Shown piece by piece: positions 1 to 10,513 of a DNA stretch of 64,000 nucleotides. The notes below the pieces were generated by a model. The model had not been told where the DNA came from. It did not search any database and saw nothing but the letters and a program-made list of their open reading frames with translations. The DNA comes from Sambucus nigra (lineage: Eukaryota; Streptophyta; Magnoliopsida; Dipsacales; Adoxaceae): assembly GCA_949130495.1 (NCBI GenBank), contig OX422208.1, positions 399,488,561 to 399,552,560 of the forward strand, read 5' to 3'. Positions within the stretch are counted from its first letter, which is position 1; every line of letters starts with the position of its first letter. A program made the translations under genes and the position numbers.

Positions 1-733
1 CCTTCTCCTATGTTATGTCCTAAAAATCGAATATTAGTTTGAAAAATTTTCATTTTAGGAGAGGAGACAACTAAACCATTAGTTTTAATAACATCTGTAA
101 AAATCCTTAAATGTTTAAAGTGTTGATCAATCGATTGGGAAAAGATGAGGATATCATCAATATAGACAATTGAAAAATTAGAATAAGGATTGAAAATATC
201 GTTCATGATATTTTGAAATTCAGAGGGGGCATTTTTAAGCCCAAAAGGCAAAACATTCCATTGATAATGGCCAAAAGGAACCACAAAAGCAGTCTTATAC
301 TGATCTTGTGGAGCAATTTGGATATGCCAATATCCAGATTTTAATACAAATTTGGAAAAGATAATGGCAGAGTTAAGCCGATCAAGCAAATCCTTTTTAT
401 TAGTAATGGGATATCTTACCCATCGCAAAACATTATTGAGGGGTTTGTAATTAATTACAAGCCTAGGAACACCTCGTTCCTTTTCAGCAGGCTTGTTAAC
501 ATAAAAAGCTGTACAACTCCAAGGAGAATAACTTTTGGTTATAAGCTTTTTATCTAAAAGACTCTGAATCTCCTTCTTACAAAGGTCAAGGAATTCAGTC
601 TTCATTTGACTGGATCTGGCCTTGGTAGGAATGGATTTTTCATTACAATCAGTTTCATAAGGAAGAGCAACAATATCTTTCTTTCTGTCCCAAAAAGCAT
701 TAGGGATATCACTGCAAACTTCAATTATTAATT
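1..733 (-). pseudogene. Caulimovirid reverse transcriptase domain (endogenous pararetrovirus), runs off the window
   Basis: This is the RT part of a Caulimoviridae polyprotein, which copies pregenomic RNA into DNA. Read on the minus strand, about 240 codons are open from just below 733 to the window edge. Visible RT blocks, in order, are a YSPWSCTAFYV-like segment, a RLVINYKPLN-like motif, FVVPFGHYQWNVLPFGLKNA, and the catalytic box YIDDILIFS at about 147-163, followed by a connection segment. A stop near 735 and another at about 870 separate it from the protease. The order protease-RT and the motif spelling fit petuvirus/florendovirus-type plant pararetroviruses rather than gypsy elements, but the genus is inference. 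The RNase H part lies outside the window. The copy is inactive because of upstream stops. Confidence 0.88.
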
Positions 734-869
734 ATTTTTTAACAACATTGATTTTTTGCAATACGTTAGGTAACTCCGGCTTCTGCTTGATAGTTAAAAA
801 AGAGATTTCTTTTTGAAGAAAATTCAAATGATTTTCTTTGAAAATAATATTATTTGTCAAAGAGTTGAT

Positions 870-1301
870 TTTCTAAATCTCAGGCTGGGTGATGAATTCA
901 AAAACAATTTTTTGGTTTTGAATGGTGGCATATATTCCACTAGAATCAATTTTATCAATAGGCATAAGCAAAGATAAAAAAGGAGTACCTAAAATAATCT
1001 GTTGGGATAAATTGCTAATAATAAAGAAGGTACTATCCAAACAAATTCCATTATTACAGATGGAGACATTAGTTAATTTATCTTTAATGCCTATGCTATC
1101 ACCACTAACATTAAACAAGGATTGAGTAGTCTTCTCAAAGTATTCGGTAGGAATAATTCCTTCTTGAATACAATTCATATCAACACCGTTGTCAATAAGA
1201 TAAACGATGTTACACAAAGTAAATTCTTTGTTTATAACAAGGTTGACAGTTGTATACCACTTCTGGCTGGGTACACGGGTCATAACACCCAAATAATCCA
1301 C
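870..1301 (-). pseudogene. Caulimovirid aspartic protease domain, catalytic motif altered
   Basis: This is the retropepsin-like protease that would cleave the viral polyprotein. The segment sits directly upstream (minus strand) of the RT. The sequence around residues 33-48 has the context of a retroviral protease active site (hydrophobic residues, then D-x-G, then a CIQEG tail). The active triad reads Asp-Asn-Gly at 1185-1193 instead of the usual Asp-Thr/Ser-Gly. A second hydrophobic flap-like segment, IILGTPFLSLL, follows near residue 100; LGxPFL is typical of caulimovirid proteases. The ORF ends in a stop at 870-872. The altered triad and the stop before RT both argue for decay. A protease identity is well supported by order and motif; activity is not expected. 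Confidence 0.82.
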
Positions 1302-1307
1302 TGAATC

Positions 1308-1960
1308 TTAAGTTTTAGGAATTTTCGGATTGGAATGCTTTGAAGCATTCTTGAGATTACTAATCTCAATTTGCATGTTATTATGCTGATCCTTAAGAAG
1401 TCTTAACTCAATTTTAAGATTACTGACTTCTCGTCTTAAGTCTTTAATGTTAGCGGGTTTATTAGAATCTTCTTTTTTCTCAAGGTGGTTAAGTACTTCC
1501 GAAAGGCTGTACTGTTGGTTCTGAGGAAGGGTATCTGAAGAATTAGAAAGGCTTTCCTGAATATAGCAAGACTTAATTAGTTTCAGTTTAACGTCCGAGT
1601 CAGTAACTTGATTGATGACATCAATCATAGATTGTTGCTGACTAGTAAGAACATTAAGACTTAAACCATTCATCTGAAGAACTGATTGGAGATGATTACA
1701 TCTCTGAGTTAAAGGCTTGCACTGACAATCTCCTTTCTCGAAGATATCTGAGTCACTAGAGCTTTGTATATAATAAAGCTCATCATCGTTCTCAGATGAT
1801 TCCTCTAAATCTTCAGAGGAGTCCGAATTAAGTAAGAGTTTACTTAATTGGGTCTTCAAATGGTCATCAATGTGAAGATTATTAATTTTAGTTTCCATTT
1901 TGCATTTATTAGCAAAGTGGCCATATTTGCCACATTTGAAACATTTAGGGTTTGCTTTTT
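1308..1960 (-). pseudogene. Caulimovirid capsid C-terminus: zinc knuckle plus acidic/coiled-coil spacer
   Basis: This is the tail of the capsid (gag-like) protein, before the protease. At about 1909-1953 the minus strand encodes a classical CCHC knuckle, C-F-K-C-G-K-Y-G-H-F-A-N-K-C, which binds viral nucleic acid. It is in frame with, and leads directly into, a 196-residue ORF starting METKINNLHI. That ORF is acidic and Ser/Asp/Glu-rich in its first 60 residues (SDSSEDLEESSENDDE) and heptad-like near its end (LRREVSNLKIELRLLKDQ), so it is a probable coiled coil. It ends 7 bases before the protease ORF, in a different frame. Only the caulimovirid order MP-capsid-protease-RT makes sense of these neighbours. 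Confidence 0.85.
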
Positions 1961-3255
1961 AGTTTTCTTATTCCTAATAAATATATTTTTATAATTATCA
2001 TTAATAACATTTTTATGATGTTTCTTTTTACGTTTATAGGGCTTTTTAGAAACTTTCTTGTTTCTATGGGAGACTTTTCGATTAGAAGTCTTAGGAGTAT
2101 TGTAAGCATATTGATCACAAAATTCTCCTAATTCTTTCTTTCCAGAAAGATTCTATTTCTTAAGCTGTCTTTGAAGCTTCAGGTCATTGCAGAGAGAAAG
2201 ACCTTCTTGAATGACAACACTGATAAGTTGGCAATAAGTATATTGATCGTAAGGGATAGAGATGCTGTCATTAGCTTCTCTTAACTTCTTACGAACCTTC
2301 TCAGCAAAGAAGGTAGGAAGGCCATCAATAAATTTGGCTTTCCAATGGTCATGATTTCCGTCAAGTCTCTGAGTGACCCTAGCAAGTAAGACATCCTTTT
2401 ACCATCTGAATTGACTAAGGGTAGGGCATCTAAGGTTTTGTAACAAATCTCTGTTACGTTCTCCAGTATAATCTCTACTGCAAATAAAATGATGAATAAT
2501 GGTGAGCATTAAGGTATAAATAGCATCCTGTGTACCTATGTCTTGCATATGTTCATCTTTTATAATTTTGACAACATTAATGACGTCATTTCTTTGACTG
2601 TCAGTAAGAATGTTTGACCACCAACTCCTAAGTGTTCCTGTAAACCCAGCAATGATCATCTGAGCAATGCTTTGATCAGAGGCCTGATTTTGTTTACAGA
2701 TAGTAAAATACATGGACATTTGATGAATCACTTCATGGATTTGATGTTCAGATTTACCATCGATATTCCATTCATAAATGGTTTTACCCTGGAAGTTAGA
2801 CTGTGGGTTCATAACAGTACTTTCTTCAAATAGGATATCCTGAGGGGTTGGTATATGATAGTAATTTCGCACAAGGCCAACGTAGCCAATATTATTACTA
2901 TAAGTAATTTTATTGACATAATCATCAGAATTTTTGAAAGATTCGTCAAAGTCATGAGCTTCTTTCAAAGGAATATCCAATTCCGAATTAGAATCGACGT
3001 GGGATAAAGTGTTAAGTTTTAACCCTTTGAGATTGTTTTCAATCTCTTTAAGTTGGGATATAGAATCATTTTTATTTCCCATTTTAAAACCTTTAACTTC
3101 AATACAGGTTTCTTAGTCATAAGATTTTCCTGGAGGTTCTCAATCCTATTGAGTTGGTTCCCTATCGTATTTAGAATAAGGTTGGTGTAGTTACCTCGTT
3201 TATAAAGAGGATTTAATTCTTTCTTATGTGTAAGAAGTCTATCCCCAGTTTCCAT
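1961..3255 (-). pseudogene. Caulimovirid capsid core with basic tail, frameshifted
   Basis: This is the capsid core of the pararetrovirus. The open part at 2399-3082 contains the gag-like signature: YEWNIDGKSEHQIHEVIHQM, then MIIAGFTGTLRSWW, then RCPTLSQFRW. The last two are the conserved caulimovirid/gag capsid patches. A stop at 2399 is followed in the same frame by recognisable sequence (LxGNHDHWKAKFIDGLPTFF-like). A very basic stretch rich in KK/RK at about 2015-2100, likely nucleic-acid binding or nuclear import, comes just before the zinc knuckle. The 5' part (3019-3255) is in another frame. Comparison with the inverted fragment at 7913-8108 places a one-base difference near 3100-3115 that explains the frame change. 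Confidence 0.82.
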
Positions 3256-3360
3256 ATTAAGGAAGGCATTGGCTTCTAACTTAGGAGCGCTGCTACTCTG
3301 GCTCGTGCTTCCAACATCTAGGGAAAGTGGTTCAGTAGGAGGATGAACCGCATATATAAT

Positions 3361-3798
3361 CTATTCGTTCGATGTTTTCCAGGTTTTTAAATGTTTATCT
3401 TCCGTTTTAAGAATCTGTTTATCCTCAAGAACAAAAAGATGTTTATCTTTAGAAAACATTTGAAACCAGACAACAAAAGAAGTAACCTGCTGGTTATCTT
3501 CTACCCATTTATAAAATTCATTTTTATAATTATCTAACTCAGTTTTGCTATATTTGGCAAAGTACCAAGTAAGAAATTTAGCATAACCAGGTATATAAAA
3601 TTCAGCATAAATTTCTTTCCTATTAACCGTAAAAACCATAAAAAAGGAAAGAGGGTTAAAGTCTGACGTTCATTTCAGACGGCGTAGGAGATTCTCTATG
3701 CTGAGAAGTATCCCTCTTCTCATAAATACCATGAGGTATTTGTTCATTGGTAAAAATACCATGAAGATTCATATCATTGTGATATAGATGGCTTCTAG
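3361..3798 (-). pseudogene. Caulimovirid polyprotein segment between movement protein and capsid core
   Basis: Two short open stretches on the minus strand (3361-3639 and 3656-3798) lie where the N-terminal capsid or linker region should be. The first contains FTVNRKEIYAEFYIPGY and a Trp/Phe-rich patch (KFLTWYFAKYS, FYKWVED), a pattern seen in petuvirus/florendovirus polyproteins. The second includes HGIFTNEQIPHGIYEKRD. The function of this region is not known to me beyond its place in the polyprotein. It is cut at 3798 by an LTR insertion and resumes at 6103, so this exon-like gap is not an intron. Frames change several times, so it is non-functional. Confidence 0.65.
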
Positions 3799-6097
3799 TG
3801 TCACCCCCTAACCCCATTAGTATATAATTAACTAAATAGTTTACAAACCACAATTGTAATTTATTTATTACTTACATATTGAAACAACTTCAAGGTTAAA
3901 ATGCGGAATATTAAAAAAATCCAATCATTTTAAGGAGACATAATTTCAACAGAACTCATATATCATTTAACTTAATTACAACTAGTACATTGTATAAAAC
4001 AACCTAACAAGACTCTACTTCTATTTACTCAACCTCCTAGACCTGGCAGTGGCAGCTGGAAAACCTGAAAATGTAAACATATAAAACCATGAGTTTAAAA
4101 AACTCAGTGAATGTACTATAGCTATCTATAGTAAAAGCACTATATTAACATCTCAACATAACAATATATACATCTCTGTGCCAAATTATGTCATATATAT
4201 ATCCGGAGTTAATAAACCCCACATCTCCTGCCCGTAGGCAATAATCATATCCATAGGTTTTAAAAAACCTAACATCTCCTGAATTGCATAGCAACTCAAC
4301 ATATCCTGACTTTTATAAAGCCATAACATCTCAACATCTCTTGGATTTTAAATAAGCCATAACATCTCAACATATGATACATATATGTCATATCCAAAAT
4401 CAACTCAGTAAGTACACTCACCTTATGTTGTCAACTATGTATTCACGTTTCCCTCGGGTGGAGCTGAACTTGGTTGATTTGACCTTACACCTGTTAATCC
4501 AGCTAAATCAGTATTGAAACTCAATCATAATTATTATCTCAATATAATTTTGTAACTTTAAATAAGTACACGACCACAATATGATTCTACTCAAGTCATA
4601 TTCCATGAAACATATGTAAAGACGAAACGATGGTATATATGTTGATAAGGTCATGAACATTCAACCCTAGAAACTACCTCGTAAGGAATTTATAACTAAA
4701 CTCAAGTAAACATAAAATTATACTTCTGAATATATATACACATGAAACATGTACTCAAAATACCCTTGGGAAGGAGTAGATACAAACATTCTTTCATGGG
4801 GTATCCAATATGACGTCAAATCATTGTCCTCCATACTTAACCATCCCATATTCATAAATAGTACATATACAAGTGTTCAAGCTTATCAATATGAAAACAC
4901 ATCTGAATATACTTTCCGTTACAAGTGGCGATGTAATTTTTCAAGCTTCCTAGGGCAAGTTATGGCCATTTCTTTACAACACAAGAAATCTGCCCTACAA
5001 ACTCCTCTATTGTTCCTTCGACTTCCAAGAATTTTCATAATTTTTATACAAAATAATTTTCCATGATTTTCAACACACTTTCAGTAGACATACTGAATAG
5101 TACAGAATTAAAGTTTCATAATATTTGGACTTCATTTGCTATCTCAAAAGCTTGACCAAACTCAGGACATATCGAAATGAAATATTCAAACAGCAACTAT
5201 ATACCAACTTGTAACCATCACTAAGACCTAATCATAAGGATTTAAATTCTTATTTTCGGATATGATATGAATATATAAGTATATTTTCATATCCAATTGA
5301 AATTTCTGAATTCCAGTAAGCACACAAATAGATATGCAAGTTTGAATACAAAGGGTTTCAATACAAAGCAATATGACCTATAACACCACTTATCTCACAT
5401 ATGAACCAATACATATTATCACAAAGGAGGATGGAATTTGGATCAATACTTCACGATTTATATACTTTGAAATAAGTATAATAGAATATTAAAACAATAT
5501 TAATACATAATATTACCTTGGAAACACCTTAAGGATTTTCTTGGAATTGTTTTCCTAGATTTTCCTTGTAACCCTTTCTTCCTTAACTTCTACCTCTCTT
5601 TCCTCAAGCTAATAACACCTCAAACTGAACCTAGAGACTTATTTACTGAATAAATAAGGTTAAGGGAGAGTTTTAAGTCGGCCAAGGCTGCCTCCCAATC
5701 CATCCAATCAAATTAAAACATTTGGTTTAATAAAAGACAATTTACCACTTAAGGGAATTGACAGATTCGTCCCTTCTCGTAATTTCGACCTAACTTCTTA
5801 CTCGAACATCCGTTTGTTGTGTTAAAACCCTAACTCACATATCTACAACTATGTAGTTTTAAAATCAAGTCAATTGTAATGTTACAAGGGTCAAAACTAG
5901 TCTTAAACAGGAACATTTCTATCGAAAATAACCAAATCTTGTGTTCGTAAATAATTCGACATTTCATGATTTATGAAAGTAGAATTATACTAACCATAAT
6001 CACTTAACATTAGATATACTAATAACACATTATTCATATCACATAAGATAAGTATAATTTAAATACAATTTATCATAATTATATACGGGTTGTCATA
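3799..6097 (-). mobile_element. Solo gypsy-type LTR inserted in the pararetrovirus, with target duplication
   Basis: A 2.3-kb block without viral homology interrupts the caulimovirid. It is flanked by the 5-bp direct repeat TCTAG (3794-3798 and 6098-6102; CTAGA on the minus strand). On the minus strand it begins TATGACAACCCG and ends GGGGTGACA. The first two bases are TA where TG is expected, explainable by one G-to-A change. Near its 3' end it carries the GAGTT/AACTC stem (about 4090-4107) and a polyadenylation-like stretch common in gypsy LTRs. No primer site, polypurine tract or pol is present, so it is a solo LTR left by recombination. The short ORF at 4749-5066 shows no coding evidence. 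Confidence 0.8.
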
Positions 6098-6102
6098 TCT
6101 AG

Positions 6103-7003
6103 GATCTTCACAAACAGAGTGTCGTGAAGTAGATGGAGGATAGGTAACAAAAGGTTTAGAAGACTGGCTCCTAGAGGATTGACACCTATTAAATTTTATA
6201 AAGTTTAGAAAAACATCACCATCTTTATCCTCAATTATATCCCCAATATCTTCATTTTGTCATGGTTGGGGAGGAACAACATTTTTTATAGCCCAAGTCT
6301 CTGGGAAATCAATTTCGTCCCAACTTATAGTTCTAGGTGTGTGCACATTAGAATCTATAAGATGTGTGTCAATTAACACAGTTTTACCAAAAGGACTAAA
6401 TTGTTTAATATTGGGAGTCATAGTATTCATTACATTGTATTAAATCCTATACATAATCCCAATAGTTTTCGATCCAGGAAGAAAATTATAACCTTTAGTT
6501 TGAACCCTAAGACTCAAAGCTTTACAAAGGTGCATATCAGACAAAGACAAAGTTATATTTGGAAACACATAAAAATAAATAGGTCCATTACAAAGACTAG
6601 TTTCAATTGCACCCATCAAAGATTGTCTAAAATTAGTACACCTACCATCACGTAGAGTATCTTGCAAACATGCGTTCATACCAAAAAGGGTCAAAGGTTT
6701 AAAAGAAATTTGAATTAAACCAACATGAATAAAATAATAGTTTTTATCTTTTATATGATCTTTAAGATCATCCCATTTGAAGAGCTCGATAGACTTATCT
6801 TGCTCATTCAGACTAATGGTTTGTTCCATAGTCTTTATAGCATACTTGCTACGAAAGTTAAACCAATTAGTATTATAAATGGTTTTAGGCTGGACTTTAG
6901 GAATAGTCCATCTGTTCAAATCCTTTTGAACATCAAATTCAATTAAAGAAGAGTTATTGATGAACTCTTGTGAGTTCTGTGTATCAATGGTGTTTAAATC
7001 CAT
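6103..7003 (-). pseudogene. Caulimovirid movement protein
   Basis: This is the 30K-type movement protein that opens plasmodesmata for cell-to-cell spread, at the N-terminus of the polyprotein. The 187-residue ORF starting MDLNTIDTQN (start at 7003) contains the typical core: IYNTNWFNFRSKYAIK, then LxFGMNACLQDTLRDGR (the conserved region around the 30K-family Asp), then a GAIETSLCNGPIYFYVFPN block. A stop after GIMYRI is followed in the same frame by more viral sequence, including TISWDEIDFPETW, a motif found between MP and capsid in petuvirus-like genomes. A further stop lies in the PPQP region. The reading ends at the LTR insertion at 6102. Confidence 0.87.
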
Positions 7004-7301
7004 AATACAAATGTTAATATTTAGGATAGTAATAACCTTATGATCTGAAATAGGAAAATTTTATACAAATCAAAAATCTAGATTTAAAAGAATATAATAA
7101 GCCGAATTAGAAATCACTTCTGACACCCAGTGGTCAACGATTTACTTCGGGAATAAGCCTCAACACCTCACATGGCAACAAAGCAACCCATTTACGCGAC
7201 AAATACCAGTCCATATCAAAACCAGATTTCTATTTCTCTTTATTATTATAATTTAAATTAGGTTTTTAATGTGAATAGTAAATTACTATTAGATGGGCCA
7301 A
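7004..7301 (-). promoter_or_regulatory. Caulimovirid intergenic region with a degenerate Met-tRNA primer site
   Basis: This non-coding, AT-rich stretch lies between the downstream ORF of one copy (ending at 7302) and the movement protein start of the next (7003). That is the place of the pararetrovirus large intergenic region, with promoter, leader and primer site. On the minus strand TGGGTGTCAGAAG (7117-7129) resembles the initiator Met-tRNA primer site TGGTATCAGAGC with a few differences. I see no clear TATA box in the expected place. Confidence 0.5.
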
Positions 7302-7740
7302 TTATCTCAAATTATCTAGGCCATCTTCTGGGTCCGAATTAGGAAATGTACCATCCAATCTCCGAGTTGGAAAGGCAGAACTCAGTGAGTTGAAGAATGC
7401 CTCCATTGTTGGCTCAGAGGGTAAGTTGGTGTCGAACATGTCACCAATAAACTCATGATCTTCTGGGTTTTGAGATTTTCCGGCAAGGCAGAAGAAAGGA
7501 TTATCATTATTGACAGAGGCTATGGATGTATCATCATCCGAAGGTAATGGAATGGAATTAGAATCATCATTGAGAGGATTGGTCTTCATTCTAGGAAAAT
7601 CAAATGCCGATCTGAATTGGCTTTGAGTGTATTCAAAAACCTTCTGCAGTAGCTCCTGCTCCGTGGCTTTGGGAAATTTTTCCAGGCCTTTGGTGGGAGT
7701 GCCCACGGCCTCGTCCACGCCCTCTAGAGGGGCCACTCAT
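7302..7740 (-). pseudogene. Small ORF downstream of pararetrovirus RT/RNase H (function unknown)
   Basis: An ORF lies immediately after the RNase H stop. An ATG at 7738-7740 overlaps the end of pol (CAATGAG arrangement) and starts a Gly/Arg-rich peptide (SGPSRGRGRGRG) that stops after 35 codons. A second frame (from a GTG at 7736) stays open for 144 residues and contains FDFPRMKTNPLNDDSNS, acidic Asp/Ser-rich stretches and a GDMFDTNLPSEPTMEAFFNS segment. The long frame is probably the real body, with a frameshift near the start. Some plant caulimovirids carry an unnamed second ORF here, so that position is the only basis for a viral assignment. No domain is recognised. Confidence 0.55.
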
Positions 7741-7912
7741 TGATTTTGCAAAAACTCTCTAGTTAGAAAATCAGGAAGAGAATTGTTTTCACCTTTGATA
7801 TGCTCAATATCAAAATCAAGTGAGGATAAATTTTTCTGCCACCTGGCAAAAATCTGTTTTGAAATAATATTTTCAACATCTTTTTGCAAAACCTGTTTAA
7901 CAGCACTACAAA
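7741..7912 (-). pseudogene. Caulimovirid RNase H C-terminal fragment
   Basis: This is the end of the viral RNase H, which degrades the RNA template. On the minus strand it encodes CSAVKQVLQKD, then SKQIFARWQKNLSSLDFDIE, then a HIKGENNSLPDFLTREF ending. That is the standard caulimovirid RNase H tail (the final Asp of the active site lies in the NSLPDFL context). It is cut at about 7912, where the sequence switches to an inverted capsid fragment. Because its matching RT is not upstream here, it belongs to a different copy or to the other end of the copy that leaves the window at base 1. Confidence 0.82.
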
Positions 7913-8108
7913 CCTGAAGACTTTAAGAAAAGTCTTGACCAACCTTTAGTTCAACCTCCTATTGAAGTTAAAGGTTTTAAAATGGGAAATAAAAATGATT
8001 TTATATCCCAACTTAAAGAAATTGAAAACAATCTCAAAGGGTTAAAACTTAACACTTTATCCCACGTCGATTCTGATTCGAAATTGGATATTCCTTTGAA
8101 AGAAGCTC
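7913..8108 (+). pseudogene. Inverted pararetrovirus capsid fragment
   Basis: About 195 bases on the plus strand repeat, with few differences, the minus-strand capsid segment around 2970-3115 (for example GNKND followed by SQLKEIENNLKGLKLNTL on both). It therefore lies head-to-head with the neighbouring minus-strand copy. It ends at GAAGCTC (8108), where the copia LTR begins. It lacks one base present in the main copy near 3100-3115, so its reading frame runs through where the main copy breaks. Confidence 0.85.
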
Positions 8109-9758
8109 GGGGTTAAAAGTTGGATTTATAATTCCCTTAAAAACTTCTTGGGAAGAAAATAAAATCGGCACAAAATATTGTGGTGCAAAATAGGATATTT
8201 AAAAATGTTAAAACACACGTTTTGATTCGAGTTATAGTATAACACGTGTGCACTTGTAAGTGGACCGTTTTATGTTTATTTTATCTTACAACTCTCAGAC
8301 TCAATCTCAGCCCTTGGATCCATTATAATCAACGATCTGCATTCTATCTATCTCAATCCAAGTGAGGTTAGTTAGGACCAATGAGAGTGAGAGGTTATGC
8401 GGTGCGTTTATAAGCGGTGGATTTGAATTCGAACAGATGTCTAAATCTTGATCATTGATTTCCATTGAACGTCCAGAACCTTCATCCAACGGTATAAATA
8501 CAACCCATATGTTAGGCATTTAGAGACTTTTGGCATTCGTTCATTTGAGAGAAAAAGAAAAGAGAGAGAAGAGAGAAAGTAGGGAGAGAGAGAGAAAAAC
8601 TAGAGAGTAAATAGAGAAAATATTAGAATTTTCTCTCAAACCAAACTCATATATAGTCGTACCATAGCCATACCATAAAACCACCATATTTGAGAGTTAT
8701 AAACTTAGGTTTTCTTGATGGTTTGTGAGTTTGGTTGTTGAATAAACCTCTTCATACTTTATCTTTCTTGGAAACACGAATCTCAATGTGTTTCTCATAT
8801 TTCTTCATAGAAATTATGAGAAACACTTTTAAGATATATTTTCACGTTGATTTAGTGTTTCTATACCTTCTCCAGTTTGGATCTTGAGTTTTATTGAATA
8901 TTTATTTAGAGCCACTCTCTGTTTCAGTATCATGAAAAAGAGACTTCAAAACTAGTGCATATTTTAGATTTGAAGGTTTTGTCTATAAAATAAAGTTTTA
9001 CAGTTATATAAATAAAATTTTAAAAACTTAGATCTAGTTTTTGAAAGATTTAACTTCAGATCTGAAATATTATTTCAAAAAAGAAGTGTGATTTTTTTAT
9101 AATTGAAACCTTGAATTCCATATAGAATTCTTGTAATTCGTAGGGCTGCTTGTATATTCTTAAGAGCGAAGTGAATTGCATATTGCATATTAGGCACTTC
9201 ACAGTCACTACATTCTCACACGAACACAGAAAAAATGTTGTTCCTTTGAGAGATTTAGTTTGACTGAGCCACTAGAACAAGGAGCAAGGAGATAAAGCAA
9301 GGAATGTCTAGGAAGATCAAAAGCATCAGAATCGGAATACTGTGGAGGAGATTTGTGCTCTTTAGGTATATTTTCAGTCTTTTAGCATTAGGATCTTGTG
9401 TTTGCATGTTCATGTGCTTGTAACTCTTGAAACTATTTTAGTGGATTTTTTTTGTTGTGGGGTAGAGGTCCCCGTGGATGTTTCTTAAGATTTGAGGTTT
9501 TACCATGTTAAAAATATCCGTGTCAAACTTTACTAATTTCTATTCTTAATGCTTGTATGGTTTGGTTTATGTTCAAAGAATTAGTATAGGTTTTTAACTT
9601 AAAATCTAGGTAATGAAGCTACCGAGACTTGAATCTGAATTTATCAAATTTTACATATCTCGTGTTTTAAGATTTCTAAAAGGAGTTTCCTAAATGATCT
9701 TGTATAGGAGTTTACTTAATCTTTAACTTTGTGTTAAAAACTTACTGAAAGATTTTCA
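8109..9758 (+). repeat. 5' LTR of copia 1 (5'-truncated)
   Basis: This is a direct repeat of 19021-20645, recognisable throughout (for example TCAATCTCAGCCCTTGGATC, then AGAGAGAAAGTA-rich leader, then TTCTTAAGAGCGAAGTGA). It begins at the junction with the inverted viral fragment instead of at a TG terminus. It ends GATTTTCA two bases before the primer site. A TATA box lies at 8493-8500, followed by a GA-rich leader near 8550-8620. Confidence 0.88.
8493..8500 (+). promoter_or_regulatory. TATA box in copia 1 5' LTR
   Basis: TATAAATA is followed by C and lies about 50-60 bases before a GA-rich leader. It is conserved at the matching place in the 3' LTR (19367-19374), so it probably is the Pol II promoter core of the element. 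Confidence 0.7.
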
Positions 9759-9760
9759 AG

Positions 9761-9772
9761 TGGTATCAGAGC
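9761..9772 (+). other. Primer binding site for initiator Met-tRNA
   Basis: TGGTATCAGAGC sits two bases after the LTR end (…TTTTCA AG). It is the exact 12-base complement of the plant initiator Met-tRNA 3' end used by most copia elements. Confidence 0.93.
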
Positions 9773-9837
9773 GGGTATATCAAAATATTTTTGATCCTGA
9801 AACTCCAGAAACTGCTTTTTGAAATCTTTTTCTTAAA

Positions 9838-10513
9838 ATGGATGAGAGATTTGAAAATCTTAGTAACCTGTCATGTCCACCTCTCTTTGATGGAAACAAT
9901 TTTCCTTACTGGAAAGTAAGGATGATGCATTCATCCAAGGGACTCTGGGTGATGATTTTTGGGGCTTGATTGAAAACGGATACGTTCACCCAACTAAGCC
10001 TTTGATTGAAACCAACACTATAAGAATTAAGAAAATGAACTGCATCTTTATGTCCATAAACGAGCCTGAATTTAAACGTATATCTATTGGCTCAACTTCT
10101 AAGGAAGTCTGGGACACACTTGTCACTGCCCATGAGGTGATGAGCTTATTAAGGTTGGGAAGACTCAGATGTTAGTCCAGCAGTAAAAAAACTATTATTA
10201 TGTATAAGGATGAGTCATTTGATGATTTCTATATAAAATTAACTAATATTGTCACTAAGTTGCATGCAAATGGGATAACATGTGAAAGAAAGGAAATAGT
10301 GCTTAAAATCTTAAGATCCTTGCCTGCTAAATTTTGATAATTAATGTTATGCCATGGAAGAGATGGATGATCCTAACTTGACACCCGAATTACTGAGTAG
10401 TAAACTGAGAACAAAAGATATGGAATTTGAATTAAAGTAACAATTAAGCTCCCAGCACAAAAGATCCTCTAGATCAAATATTGTGTTTTCATCTCAAGTG
10501 ACTATCCCTAAAA
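9838..10513 (+). pseudogene. Copia 1 gag, N-terminal part
   Basis: The gag nucleocapsid precursor starts at ATG 9838 (MDERFENLSN). The typical copia gag opening PPLFDGNNFPYWKVRM lies within the first 35 codons, followed after a frame change by ...KRISIGSTSKEVWDTLVTAHE (10072-10134) and the downstream YKDESFDDFYIKLTNIVTKLHANG segment. These match the UBN2/gag capsid pattern. Stops and frame changes occur at about 9968, 10173 and 10338. The reading is then cut by the insertion near 10514 and resumes at 13683. Confidence 0.82.

Noticed and set aside
4749..5066. 105-codon ORF inside the solo LTR
   Set aside because: Lies in LTR sequence, no domain, composition like the flanks.
6401..6946. Plus-strand ORFs across the movement protein
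   Set aside because: They are complementary-strand readings of the movement protein, whose motifs are on the minus strand.
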